A stretch of DNA of 64,000 nt, taken from the NCBI GenBank assembly GCA_050305405.1, contig JBNLFG010000007.1:1-64000 (forward strand), given 5' to 3'. A model generated the notes under the pieces. It made no database searches. It saw only the letters and a program-made list of their open reading frames with translations, and was not told the DNA's origin. Shown in pieces: positions 15,595 to 23,713 of this stretch. This DNA is from Desulfolinea sp050305405 (GTDB lineage Bacteria > Chloroflexota > Anaerolineae > Anaerolineales > Villigracilaceae). Within the stretch, counting starts at the first letter, position 1, and each line of letters opens with the position of its first letter. The position numbers and the translations under genes are program-made.

Positions 15595-16848
15595 CTATTC
15601 TTGCCAGCCAATCTGTCCCTGCCCTTCGCGAACGCCCCAATAAAAGACGCTGCCCCAGGAATAAGTTCGCGCCCAGAGTGGGTTGTCGATACGGTTCGCA
15701 TCATCCATGCGCCGGATCTGCACAAAGCGATCCCAATAGGCATCTGCTGCGCCGTTATGGTCGAGGTCTGCCATCATCGAAGCGGGTAAGCCCCGTACCG
15801 CAGATGGCGGGATTTCACCGCTGGAAGAACGTCCTTCCCAATCCCATTCACGAGACCCGGTGAAGTTACCAAACTCATCCCGCCCGCAGTTGAGTGATCC
15901 GCCACCACCCACTTCACAATGACTTGCCCACTCCTGATAGCGCAATTCCCAGTACAGGCGATAGGGCGCACGGGCATAACCTTCATACAGAGGAAAATCT
16001 GCGGGGAGTTCATCCAAGCCGACGCTCCCCGCCAAAGGACCACCGCCCGCTTCAGGATGAGATGGTAAATCCCAATAGAAAAGCATCGGGTTAGCACCCA
16101 ATGGCAGGGAGAACTCGCCAATATGCGGCAGAAAAACAGTGGCTGCGCCGGCAGCGGGTCGGAAGGTAAGGGTTAGGCGGATGTCACGCCAGTCCCCGGG
16201 CGCAGGATTACCCGGACTACCCCCGCCCAATGCTGCGTAAGCAAGCCTGCCCGTACCCGAACTGGTCGGCAAAGCACCCAGGCGAATAGCCGTATCCTCC
16301 CAGCGCACCAAGGTCGCCGGATAAGGGCGTGCATCCAGAGAGATCGTGGGCAAACGCGCACTGGCAGTCAGATGCCAGTCCCAGGCAGTGCCACAAATCA
16401 CACCGCCGGGGGTAAGGGTTAGTTCAGTCGTGCAGGGATTGGGCGGTTCCACATATTCCGCGGGACAATCTGTTGGCATCCCGGTTGTGTAGGACGCCAG
16501 AATCGTCCCCGTGCAGGCATCCACCAGCCCACTCGCTGGCAGACAACTTCCAGGAGGTGCTGAACTACCTGTGTAGGAAAAGTATTCCGAGGGAATCAGG
16601 ACGTTGGAAAAACCTGTTGGCGAAATTTCTGTACAGGAAGCGCCACCACCACTACTCCCACCGCTTGACCCGCCACTACCTGAACCGCTTCCGCCGCCAT
16701 TGGTGCCACTACCACCTGTTGTGCAGGTCACGGTATCAGGCGGGGTGTAAAAACAATCTCCCGCATCGGCATGAACTGTACGGACAGCCTGTGTAGAAAC
16801 GAATATCGACAACACCAGCAAAATGAAAAACCGCTTGGGGAACTTCAT
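15595..16848 (-). CDS. Secreted Gly/Ser-rich protein of the pilus operon
   Basis: A 417-residue protein with a signal peptide (MKFPKRF then a hydrophobic stretch ending near TVHADA), a Gly/Ser-rich linker at about 46-70, and about ten cysteines, suggesting an extracellular disulphide-bonded fold. A DLDHNGAADAYWD segment near 370 resembles calcium-binding or dockerin-like loops and recurs in short form in the exported protein at 7323 (DINYNGVPTAFWN). Last gene of the leftward Flp/TadE operon. Possibly a surface or pilus-tip component. Confidence 0.5.
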   Translation of the reverse strand: MKFPKRFFILLVLSIFVSTQAVRTVHADAGDCFYTPPDTVTCTTGGSGTNGGGSGSGSGGSSGGSSGGGASCTEISPTGFSNVLIPSEYFSYTGSSAPPGSCLPASGLVDACTGTILASYTTGMPTDCPAEYVEPPNPCTTELTLTPGGVICGTAWDWHLTASARLPTISLDARPYPATLVRWEDTAIRLGALPTSSGTGRLAYAALGGGSPGNPAPGDWRDIRLTLTFRPAAGAATVFLPHIGEFSLPLGANPMLFYWDLPSHPEAGGGPLAGSVGLDELPADFPLYEGYARAPYRLYWELRYQEWASHCEVGGGGSLNCGRDEFGNFTGSREWDWEGRSSSGEIPPSAVRGLPASMMADLDHNGAADAYWDRFVQIRRMDDANRIDNPLWARTYSWGSVFYWGVREGQGQIGWQE

Positions 16849-16857
16849 CGTAATCTC

Positions 16858-17856
16858 CTATTCCTGTACCCCATTGATTGCATCCAGAATCAAATCTCGC
16901 GCTGCCATATCGGTAGCCGCCTGCCAGTTTTCCGGTAAAGGCTGTACCGCCAAACCATGAACGGATTCCAACCAGGCGGCATTCCAAACAGGCAAACCTA
17001 ACAGGGAACTCATCATCTCCCGATCCGAGGCTGCCAGGTCAACATCCAGCCCGGCTTCCTCATAACTCATGCGCCCACCATCGGCACGCCAGCCCAGCCA
17101 CAACCATTCACCTGAGCGATAACCGAAAAGCAGAAAGGTGCGCGAGGCGCTTAAGCTGCCATCACCGCCTGTGAAAATGTTTTCGCCAAGCTGCATGATC
17201 CCGTAAGCGGTCTCTGTATCCTGCGAGACGACGCAGATCAGATCGAAGCCATCGCCCCAATCATCGCGTTCGTTGCCTGCAATGGTTTCGGTACGGAAGC
17301 ACCCACGCAGAACGAGCGCAGTCGCCGGCTTTCGGTTTCGATCAATACTCCATTGTCGTAAATCGGGCAGGGCAGGCGCAGTGAGCAAGTCGATCGGGAG
17401 CGGACCATCTCTATCCGTCAGCACCTGAATACTGCCAAGCTGTGTTTCCATCGGGATAGCGTCAAAGCCCAAAGCATCGGTTGCTTCCGCGCGACTGTAG
17501 CCTTCATGGATCGCCAAGACCCAGGCAACCGTGCGTTCCAAACCTTCATAAGCACAGGTGGGGCTGAGGCGTTTGTAGTTCTCACTGAGCGGAATATCCA
17601 GCAGAGACCACTCCGCCGCATTCGAGGCACAAGGTTCTTCGGTAGGGAGTGGGATGACAGGCTCTACGGTCTCTTCCACAGGGATTGCTTCCAGGTGCGG
17701 GGTTCTAGGGACATCCGCCGTGTGAAATTCATTCGCACGCCAGATCGCCATCCCGCCAGCCAGCAAGAGCAACAGGGTTGACACGGCAATTGCGATCACA
17801 ACATAGGAGCGCAAGCGTCGTTTGCCTGTCAGGTCGGTATAGGTAAAGAAATTCAT
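16858..17856 (-). CDS. Membrane-anchored protein with large external domain
   Basis: ATG 17856 is used (a GAGGAG-type site precedes); 332 residues. One N-terminal transmembrane helix (about 18-38) follows a short basic cytoplasmic part; then a Pro/Glu-rich linker and a folded domain with scattered cysteines. I do not recognise the family. Located nine bases from the neighbours on both sides, so co-translated with the pseudopilins. Confidence 0.5.
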   Translation of the reverse strand: MNFFTYTDLTGKRRLRSYVVIAIAVSTLLLLLAGGMAIWRANEFHTADVPRTPHLEAIPVEETVEPVIPLPTEEPCASNAAEWSLLDIPLSENYKRLSPTCAYEGLERTVAWVLAIHEGYSRAEATDALGFDAIPMETQLGSIQVLTDRDGPLPIDLLTAPALPDLRQWSIDRNRKPATALVLRGCFRTETIAGNERDDWGDGFDLICVVSQDTETAYGIMQLGENIFTGGDGSLSASRTFLLFGYRSGEWLWLGWRADGGRMSYEEAGLDVDLAASDREMMSSLLGLPVWNAAWLESVHGLAVQPLPENWQAATDMAARDLILDAINGVQE

Positions 17857-17864
17857 AATTCTCC

Positions 17865-18281
17865 TCATTGATCTTCTCTTGTCACCCCGTGCGCCAGGTA
17901 GCCGATGGTGTCCACCGCGATCCAGCGGTGGGGGAAAAGAAAGCCGGGTGTCAGGACGCCAGCCTGCACACGACAGGCAGGTCTGCCCTGAAACCTGCCA
18001 CATTGCACGCTGTTCAGGCGTAGATAACTTGGTGCCTGATTGCGAAAGTAGGTTGCAGCGACTGCGTTGCCTGCTGTCGTAGCACGAATGACACCATTCG
18101 GCAGGACTTCGACCTCCTGCGCTCCGGCATGGGCAGCCAAATCGCCAATCGCGACCGCATCCATCATGCGCACGCTGGTGGTCATATAGTCGAGCAGTCC
18201 CATCAGGAAAACTGCCATCAGGGGCAGGATGATCGCGTACAGGGCAATCGTTTGCCCACGTTCTTTTTGATTTACTGCCAT
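17865..18281 (-). CDS. TadE/TadG-like pseudopilin
   Basis: The 138-residue protein begins with a short basic leader, ERGQTIALYAIILPLMAVFLMG, i.e. the RGQ-x2-ALxAI pattern of TadE/TadG-like N-terminal domains, with one membrane helix (about 10-32). The rest is periplasmic with a Cys pair. Overlaps the previous gene by ten bases. Confidence 0.65.
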   Translation of the reverse strand: MAVNQKERGQTIALYAIILPLMAVFLMGLLDYMTTSVRMMDAVAIGDLAAHAGAQEVEVLPNGVIRATTAGNAVAATYFRNQAPSYLRLNSVQCGRFQGRPACRVQAGVLTPGFLFPHRWIAVDTIGYLAHGVTREDQ

Positions 18282-18685
18282 TTTGCTTTCCAGGTCTCGG
18301 AGCGCGAGATAAAGCGTTCCACAGAATGCCCGCTGCCAAAGCCCAGCCTGAAGAGTTCAGGAATTTGCCAGCTCACCTGACAAGCTCCCGGCTCACCGGG
18401 GGCGCTGGGCGGTTCGATCCGCACGGAATACTGCACCCCGAAGGTGCCGCTCCAGGCAGAGGAGAGCGTATCGTTTGCGATTCTTTGCGCGTTCTGTGCG
18501 GCGCGTACCGGGTCAGGCGATTGGCTCAGGAATTGGGCACAGCCGTAGGCGGCTGCGGTCGCGGCGGTGCGTGCCCGATGGATCGGGATCAGGGAAAGAA
18601 AACCAAAAGCCATCAGGATAATCAGCACCGAAAAGAGCGCGGTTTCTGCCATCGCTTGTCCTTGCTCAGACTTTTTTCTGATCAT
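18272..18685 (-). CDS. TadE-like pseudopilin
   Basis: A 137-residue protein with EQGQAMAETALFSVLIILMA at the N-terminus, the classic TadE motif (G-Q-x-x-x-E-x-A before the helix). Processed by the TadV-type peptidases encoded in the element. Four-base overlap with the next TadE gene. Confidence 0.75.
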   Translation of the reverse strand: MIRKKSEQGQAMAETALFSVLIILMAFGFLSLIPIHRARTAATAAAYGCAQFLSQSPDPVRAAQNAQRIANDTLSSAWSGTFGVQYSVRIEPPSAPGEPGACQVSWQIPELFRLGFGSGHSVERFISRSETWKAKWQ

Positions 18686-19167
18686 TCAAAGCCTCCTGCC
18701 GGGGGCGGACCGGGATAGAAGCGCCACAGGCGAAAAAAGGAACGTCCCTTTTGGGCTTCGATCAGGGTGATTCCAAACGCCCAGGGCGTATTCTTCTCTA
18801 TGGCAATACTGGAGCGCACCGTGCGGGGCAGGTTTTGACTCGACGTTACAGAATCTCTGATGTCGGGCCAGAGAATGGTCTCGCGCACAATATGGGTGGC
18901 GGGGTCGTTATAAACGCCCTCCGCCACACCTGTGATAAAGACACCCCAATCCGCAGCGGTTGCCCGAAACGCATAAAAGCCTGCAAAGACCAAACCGAAA
19001 ATCAGCAGGGTCATGATCGGGATCATCAGGGCAAACTCCGCCATAGCCTGTCCTGCCTGCGCTCGTGTCGCAGACACGGGTGAGCAATGTCGAAGGCGTT
19101 GCTCTGAGCCGTGTCGAAGGTGTTGCGCTGAGCCGTGTCGAAGCGCCTGCCCGCGTTGGGTCTTCAC
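18682..19167 (-). CDS. TadE-like pseudopilin with repeat-extended N-terminus
   Basis: GTG at 19167 is the likely start because AGGAGGG lies 7 bases upstream, overlapping the end of the Flp gene; 161 residues. The TadE core is AGQAMAEFALMIPIMTLLIF at about 38-57. Ahead of it is an extra segment of about 30 residues with repeated RHGS/RHCS units, encoded by three copies of a 24-base repeat (19081-19144). This is much longer than a normal TadE leader, so the repeat probably invaded the gene in frame. Confidence 0.7.
   Translation of the reverse strand: MKTQRGQALRHGSAQHLRHGSEQRLRHCSPVSATRAQAGQAMAEFALMIPIMTLLIFGLVFAGFYAFRATAADWGVFITGVAEGVYNDPATHIVRETILWPDIRDSVTSSQNLPRTVRSSIAIEKNTPWAFGITLIEAQKGRSFFRLWRFYPGPPPAGGFE
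19081..19144. repeat. Three tandem copies of a 24-base repeat inside a tadE-like gene
   Basis: Units start at 19081, 19105 and 19129, with core TGAGCCGTGTCGAAGG. The core belongs to a kind of short palindrome-rich dispersed repeat (CTGAGC...GTCGAAG) common in many environmental bacteria. Because 24 is a multiple of three, the frame is kept. Confidence 0.7.
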
Positions 19168-19171
19168 GGGA

Positions 19172-19351
19172 TTACCCTCCTGCTGCCATATTCAGGGCGT
19201 TGATTCCCGTCTGAAAGGCATTAATCACCGCTTCCCGAAACTGCGGGATGACCGCCATTGCGATCACCCCGATCGCCCCAAAGATCAGGGCATATTCACC
19301 AAAATCCTGCCCTTCTTCATCCTGGAAAAGTGCTTTCATTTTTTTGAACAT
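19172..19351 (-). CDS. Flp-type major pilin
   Basis: ATG 19351 with an AGGAG site; 59 residues. The protein has a short basic leader, then DEEGQDFGEYALIFGAIGVI, the Flp pilin processing site (G before Q-x3-EY) followed by the hydrophobic helix. Flp pilins are cleaved by TadV and assembled into thin pili. A terminator upstream and its own palindromic promoter suggest separate, strong control. Confidence 0.88.
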   Translation of the reverse strand: MFKKMKALFQDEEGQDFGEYALIFGAIGVIAMAVIPQFREAVINAFQTGINALNMAAGG

Positions 19352-19398
19352 CGTTTTTCTCCTTTTGTTTGCAAGCATCTCTTGCTTGTTTTTCCAGA

Positions 19399-19429
19399 TA
19401 TATACAGGAAAACAGGGCAGGGTACCTGC
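19399..19429 (-). promoter_or_regulatory. Palindromic promoter of the Flp pilin operon
   Basis: GCAGGGTACCTGC (19417-19429) with a TATATA box on the minus strand at 19399-19404. GGTACC is exactly 16 bases from the box, as in the promoters at 3634 and 7926. Here the start codon is about 48 bases further on and a ribosome site is present, so only the upstream part is shared. Confidence 0.6.
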
Positions 19430-19439
19430 ACAGATGCAC

Positions 19440-19470
19440 AAAAAAAGCAGGCTGTCTCCGGCAGCCTGCT
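19440..19470 (-). terminator. Intrinsic terminator after the TadC-like gene
   Basis: AGCAGGCTG/CAGCCTGCT stem (9 bp, 7-base loop) followed on the minus strand by TTTTTTTG. It isolates the Flp promoter from upstream transcription. Confidence 0.8.
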
Positions 19471-19494
19471 TGAAGAAAAGAAGTATTTTTTTGG

Positions 19495-20373
19495 TTAGAA
19501 CGTGTTGCTGATAAAAGGCATCACCATCGACAGCACCAACCCGATCACCGCCGTAACACCGAATAAACCACTGCGTTGGCGCACCAAAGCAGCGCGTTCT
19601 TCGGTCAGTTCCAGTACCGTGCGGTGCACTGATTCCCGCAATGCTGTGACGCCGGTCAGAATCGGTCTGCTGCGCTGGAAAAAATCCAGAATATCCGTAA
19701 AAAAGAGCGTGGCGTCTGTGTCACTAGGATCGGGCAAGTGTGCCATCACCACATCGACAGCATTCTCAATATCCTTGATCTCCATTTGGGCAACGAGTAG
19801 CCCAAGTAGATTTGAGAATGTACCGCCAACCGCAGCTGTACGCCGCAGGGCATCCTGTACACCTACGCCCGATGAAAGCAGGGATTCAAGCACAGAGAGC
19901 GCGATCAGCATATTATTACGCATGGTCTCGGCGCGTGCCTTTGCCATCTTCTTCAGGCGCGTATAGGGACGGCGTAGCCCAAGATAGATATAAAAGGCAG
20001 CAAATAGCGGCGCGGCAAAAAGCATCCCGTTCATCGCCAGAGAGCCTGCCATCAACCCGCCAACGATCAGGTATTTGCTGAACTCCCGAATAGCGGCGGC
20101 ATAGAACTCACCTGGCGTATTGTAAGGGTAGCCAGCTCTGCGAATGAGCGCCACCACATCCAGCATGTCTTTCGCTTCGTTGGGATCGAAGCGTTTGGGG
20201 AAAAGCGCGATCAGGATCGCTTCCCAGGTGGAGCGTCTTTTTACTGTTTGGTTCTGGTTCTGATAAGCCCCATCCAAACGGCTATGGCGAAAGAAGCCAT
20301 ATTGCAGGGCTGAGATCAGTTCAAATGAGAAGGTGGCGACACTCAGTGCGCCGAGAAAAGCTAAAGCGGTCAT
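19495..20373 (-). CDS. TadC-like pilus platform protein (T2SSF-type)
   Basis: 292 residues: N-terminal helix, a soluble helical domain, two helices at about 100-132, then SVLESLLSSGVGVQDALRRT (typical T2SSF amphipathic start) and a C-terminal helix. It is the counterpart of the TadB-like protein at 593-1525. Upstream (20374-20440) the minus strand has a CCCCC stretch and TATGGT, possibly another member of the element's promoter family. Ends before a strong terminator. Confidence 0.65.
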   Translation of the reverse strand: MTALAFLGALSVATFSFELISALQYGFFRHSRLDGAYQNQNQTVKRRSTWEAILIALFPKRFDPNEAKDMLDVVALIRRAGYPYNTPGEFYAAAIREFSKYLIVGGLMAGSLAMNGMLFAAPLFAAFYIYLGLRRPYTRLKKMAKARAETMRNNMLIALSVLESLLSSGVGVQDALRRTAAVGGTFSNLLGLLVAQMEIKDIENAVDVVMAHLPDPSDTDATLFFTDILDFFQRSRPILTGVTALRESVHRTVLELTEERAALVRQRSGLFGVTAVIGLVLSMVMPFISNTF

Positions 20374-20484
20374 AGGCAGGGTTCTCCGTTTTTTGACAGA
20401 CTACCATAATCTTTTGTAAGGTAGGGGGAAAACGCGCACAGCCTTATTGGTATTTAGAATGCAAAATGCCAATAAATGCAATCT

Positions 20485-21591
20485 TCATTGGCATAGTACT
20501 TGCTGGCTAAAAAGATCAGACAGAACCTGCTTTTGCATTTTGGTTCTGCGAACCTTCTCAAAGCTCTTCGGCTCAGCACACCAGAGTGCGCCGCTGCCTG
20601 TGCTCCAGGTCTCCCCGCCAAATTCACGCGGCCAGAGTGGGTAGGTTTCCTTGTCCCAATCCTTTGGTAGCAGGTAAGCACCTTCTCCGCGCACCGCCAG
20701 ATACCAACGCTCCAGAGCTTCAAAGCGCGGACCCCATAAGCCCCAAACCAGATTACGACGAACTTTCTCATCGCTTCCAAAGCGCAGCCTGCGGGCGCAA
20801 GATCGGCAAAGCGGCACCGCATTTTCAGGTCTTGCCAGCCGCCAGACAAGTTCGGGTGAGAGATCATAGCTTGGCAAGACAAAACGCCAGGTACCATTAT
20901 TCCCGCAGCCAAGACAATCAGAGGAAAACTCTCTTTTCCAGGGGGTTCCTGCCACAGCAGCCGCCAAGAGTTCATCCTGAAATTCATGCTCCAATTCCAC
21001 CATCTGCTCAGAGAGGAAAAGCGCACCTTCAGGAATGGAAATCCGTGCCGGAACACTGTAGTCAAGAATAAAGCCGGCAGAGGCGAGAATATTGCCTCGT
21101 TCCCATGGAGAAAAACGCTTTTGGATGATCTCCGGATCGACCTGCCCAAAGCCGTCGATCTTGCAAACAGCTTTCACCCGCCGGATATCTGCTACCGCAC
21201 TCGCGAGTAGCGCAAAGATCAAATCCTGCACACCGGTATTGGGATCAACCCCACCTACCTGTCGATGAGGCTGTTCACCGATTTCAGTCAGAATTTCTCG
21301 TACCAGCGCATTACCCATCTGCATATCCGGAGCCATTTCCACCACTACATCCGCTTTCGGCAAAGAAATAAATCGCCAAGGCTGTACCACCTGGTCGAAG
21401 ACAATTTCAGCACTTTGGGCATCCTTTTTCGCCAGCGCAACGATCCGTAGTGGCGGGCAGAAAACCGTCCAATAAAGCCGACTTGCCTTAGTGGGGTATG
21501 GGAAAACAAAGATCTTCTCCCCAAGCGCACGACGAAACATCACACCTAATGCTTGAGAAAAAGCTGAACGCAAAACGATTATCTTTTTCAT
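20485..21591 (-). CDS. DUF192-like domain fused to a zinc-binding C-terminal domain
   Basis: A 368-residue protein. Residues 1-95 follow the DUF192 (COG1430) pattern: SQALGVMFRRAL, then a beta strand, the VFCPPLRIVALAKKD segment, and a VVVEMAPDM end. The middle is of unknown type, and residues about 228-275 contain CLGCGNNG and CRSCARR, a four-Cys zinc site as in HNH or zinc ribbons. DUF192 proteins are normally stand-alone. It overlaps nothing but lies two bases from the replication gene, so it is probably co-transcribed with it. Confidence 0.45.
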   Translation of the reverse strand: MKKIIVLRSAFSQALGVMFRRALGEKIFVFPYPTKASRLYWTVFCPPLRIVALAKKDAQSAEIVFDQVVQPWRFISLPKADVVVEMAPDMQMGNALVREILTEIGEQPHRQVGGVDPNTGVQDLIFALLASAVADIRRVKAVCKIDGFGQVDPEIIQKRFSPWERGNILASAGFILDYSVPARISIPEGALFLSEQMVELEHEFQDELLAAAVAGTPWKREFSSDCLGCGNNGTWRFVLPSYDLSPELVWRLARPENAVPLCRSCARRLRFGSDEKVRRNLVWGLWGPRFEALERWYLAVRGEGAYLLPKDWDKETYPLWPREFGGETWSTGSGALWCAEPKSFEKVRRTKMQKQVLSDLFSQQVLCQ

Positions 21592-21593
21592 GC

Positions 21594-23510
21594 TCAGTCT
21601 CCAAAGAGTTGTTTGAGTAAGGCTTGCTTACCTGAATCTGGCAAGGTCTCGAAAGCCGCCTCGTAATCGGGGGCGTCGATGTCTTCCCCTTCCAAATCGT
21701 TTTCCAGCATGGCTTTCAGGCGGTGCGGAGGTAGTTTCGCCAGCCCGCTCGCTGCTCCACCCGGACCACCGCGCGGGGATTCCAGCGTGCGGGCGATGGC
21801 GTTCGAAACGCCTGTCTTATCCTGCAAACCTGCGCCCGCTGCGCTTTTTGCATAAAGCAGCCAGGCGGTGAAGGTTTCCCCACTGGCACCCTTCTTGCGC
21901 AGTTCGGCCTGCTTCTTCGGGCTTACTGAATTATTCGCAAGCAGAAAATCCAAATCCCAATAGAGAGAAGACCCAACCCCCGTTTTTTTTCTGGTTGTAT
22001 CCGCCTTCTTTTTTCTGTGAATTCGCGCTGAGGGGGGATTCCCCTCTAGGGGTTTAGGGTTAATAAAGGGGTTAAGGGTTTTAAAGACTCTGAAAATCGC
22101 GTAAAGATCTTCTGAAAATCGCGTAAACACGATACTGAAAGTCGCGTAATAATCTTCTGAAAATCGCGTAAATACGATACTGAAATCCGCGTAAAGATCA
22201 TCCCCGTTTTCAATGGCTGCCTGCACGATCTCCGGCGGCACGTCTTGGAGCAAAACCCGGAAGCTGCGTGCGCCTTCTGCAAAACTGCTTGCCTTACCCT
22301 GATCAAGCACGGTTAAATAGACGTTGGTTACGGGAAAACGCAACTTGCCTGGCTCTTTGGCTTTGGAGCCATAGCGCCCATAAAACCATTCATAGACGGT
22401 TCGTGGGCGCGCAATCCCTAACCAATCGGCGATCTCTCCGTAACCACCTTGCACTGTGCAAAGGTCGCGTTGCTCATCGGGTCCATCATAGCAACGATCC
22501 CGCAGGAGGATATACATCCAGGCGGGACCTGCGCCCAGATGTGGCAGGACATGCTCCAGGAAAAAGAGTGAGATCACGATCTGATCGTTCTGCGGCATGA
22601 TGTGCATCCGCAAGCGTTCAGCAAAAGCCATGAGTTGGGTATCCGGCAATTCGCCTGCGAAGAGTTGCCGCAGAATAGCCAGCACGTCCTGCGGTCTGCC
22701 TTCAACCAAAGGGGACGACGATACAGACAGCAATTCTTGCAAGGGTGTTTCAACCGAGGCTGCCAATGTCCCCAATGGACCATCATGGATTTCCACCTGC
22801 TCCTTTAGCCAACGCATGAGGGCGTGCGCATCCTCAGCAGTGAGTGGCAGGGTCATCGCTACCGTGTACTTGCGTGGCAATCTTCTGGGCTGAGGCCCAT
22901 CCACCCATTCCGCTTCCCCATAAATCGGTGTTACCAATCCTGCCAGCTTTTCCCAGGTCTGGGGACGTTCCAACCGATTCCAGAAGGTGCGTTCCGTGAC
23001 CCCACACAGTGCCGCGATTTGCTTGCCGGAAAAACGGGCGGTTTTCTTCCCGCCGCGTGCGCCTTCCCCATACGCCGCCTGCCGGAAGCCGATATACATC
23101 CAACCCAGATCGGGACCGAGTTGCGCTAAGTGTTTGCGGAAATAGCCGGGCAGATAAACGGCTCGTTCGGGACGCACGACCTGATCGTAGAGCGAGGCGA
23201 CCTCGTCGACGGAGATCGAGACTTCTTTTTCGCCAGACTCGTCCGCCTCTTCCTCTTGCTCATCCCCTTGAGCGACGACAAAGGCCACATCCACCGTCCG
23301 ATTCATAATCCCGATCAGCAATCTCGAAACGGTGCTTGCCAGCCGGCTCTCCAACCAGTCGCGGGCATACGCGTTCCGTACCCCGACGGTCAGCAAGCCA
23401 TCTTCGTAAGAGATCGGTCTCGTGTCGCGCACCCAGGTATCAAAAGCAGCGCGGGGCATCTCCATTTGCAACTGCCCAAGTACGGTTTGCCAGGCTTGTT
23501 GAAGTTCCAT
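21594..23510 (-). CDS. Replication initiator with DnaA domain I-like N-terminus
   Basis: ATG 23510; 638 residues. The first 70 residues (AWQTVLGQLQMEMPRAAFDT followed by WV and GLLTVGVRNAYARDWLE) match DnaA domain I. There is no AAA+ module and no DnaA domain IV. Instead two winged-helix-like units appear (around KQIAALCGVTERTFWNRLE and the GEIADWLGIARPRTVYEWF region), the usual make-up of plasmid Rep proteins. Domain I could recruit DnaB or the host DnaA partner. Five iterons lie inside the gene at 22089-22197 and encode a 15-residue repeat. Next to ParA/ParB genes, it is probably the initiator of an episomal phase. Confidence 0.6.
   Translation of the reverse strand: MELQQAWQTVLGQLQMEMPRAAFDTWVRDTRPISYEDGLLTVGVRNAYARDWLESRLASTVSRLLIGIMNRTVDVAFVVAQGDEQEEEADESGEKEVSISVDEVASLYDQVVRPERAVYLPGYFRKHLAQLGPDLGWMYIGFRQAAYGEGARGGKKTARFSGKQIAALCGVTERTFWNRLERPQTWEKLAGLVTPIYGEAEWVDGPQPRRLPRKYTVAMTLPLTAEDAHALMRWLKEQVEIHDGPLGTLAASVETPLQELLSVSSSPLVEGRPQDVLAILRQLFAGELPDTQLMAFAERLRMHIMPQNDQIVISLFFLEHVLPHLGAGPAWMYILLRDRCYDGPDEQRDLCTVQGGYGEIADWLGIARPRTVYEWFYGRYGSKAKEPGKLRFPVTNVYLTVLDQGKASSFAEGARSFRVLLQDVPPEIVQAAIENGDDLYADFSIVFTRFSEDYYATFSIVFTRFSEDLYAIFRVFKTLNPFINPKPLEGNPPSARIHRKKKADTTRKKTGVGSSLYWDLDFLLANNSVSPKKQAELRKKGASGETFTAWLLYAKSAAGAGLQDKTGVSNAIARTLESPRGGPGGAASGLAKLPPHRLKAMLENDLEGEDIDAPDYEAAFETLPDSGKQALLKQLFGD
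22089..22197. repeat. Five iterons inside the rep gene, likely replication origin
   Basis: Core CTGAAAATCGCGTAA (with variants) starts at 22090, 22112, 22135, 22157 and 22180, spacing 22, 23, 22, 23. The 45-base double period is 15 codons, so the repeat is visible in the protein (FSIVFTRFSED). About two helical turns between cores places the sites on one DNA face. Origins inside initiator genes are known, for example lambda O. Confidence 0.7.
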
Positions 23511-23713
23511 CAAAAACGCCCTTTCTCAGCCCACCTGCCCGAATACTCGTCGCAAGACTGTTCCGTCGCTCTCCGTCCTTCCTGTGACTTCGGCGTAGGC
23601 GGCAACGTGGGCGGGAACGTAGACGGGGCGTAGACAGCAAGTAGGCGGCACGTTGTCACTGCCGCCTACGTTCGATCTTTTTCTAAAAAGTTTTGTTGTT
23701 TTTTGTGCACCCA
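23511..23713. repeat. Phased GTAGGCGG repeats upstream of rep, possible parS or operator
   Basis: In the gap between rep and the ParB-like gene, GTAGGCGG-like units begin at 23595, 23607, 23619, 23630 and 23641 (steps of 12, 12, 11, 11), and an inverted copy closes a hairpin (23642-23670, stem GTAGGCGGCA-like). Helically phased repeats beside parAB are typical for centromere sites. Upstream operators for rep are an alternative. Confidence 0.5.

Noticed and set aside
19081..19144. CRISPR-like 24-base repeats
   Set aside because: Tandem without spacers, three copies only, and in frame within a pseudopilin gene.
22089..22197. CRISPR-like regular repeats
   Set aside because: Units are only about 15 conserved bases with 7-8 base gaps and lie inside a coding frame; no spacers and no cas genes. 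Iterons fit better.
21594..23510. Chromosomal dnaA
   Set aside because: Only a domain I-like start is present; Walker A/B of the AAA+ domain and the DnaA-box-binding domain are missing.
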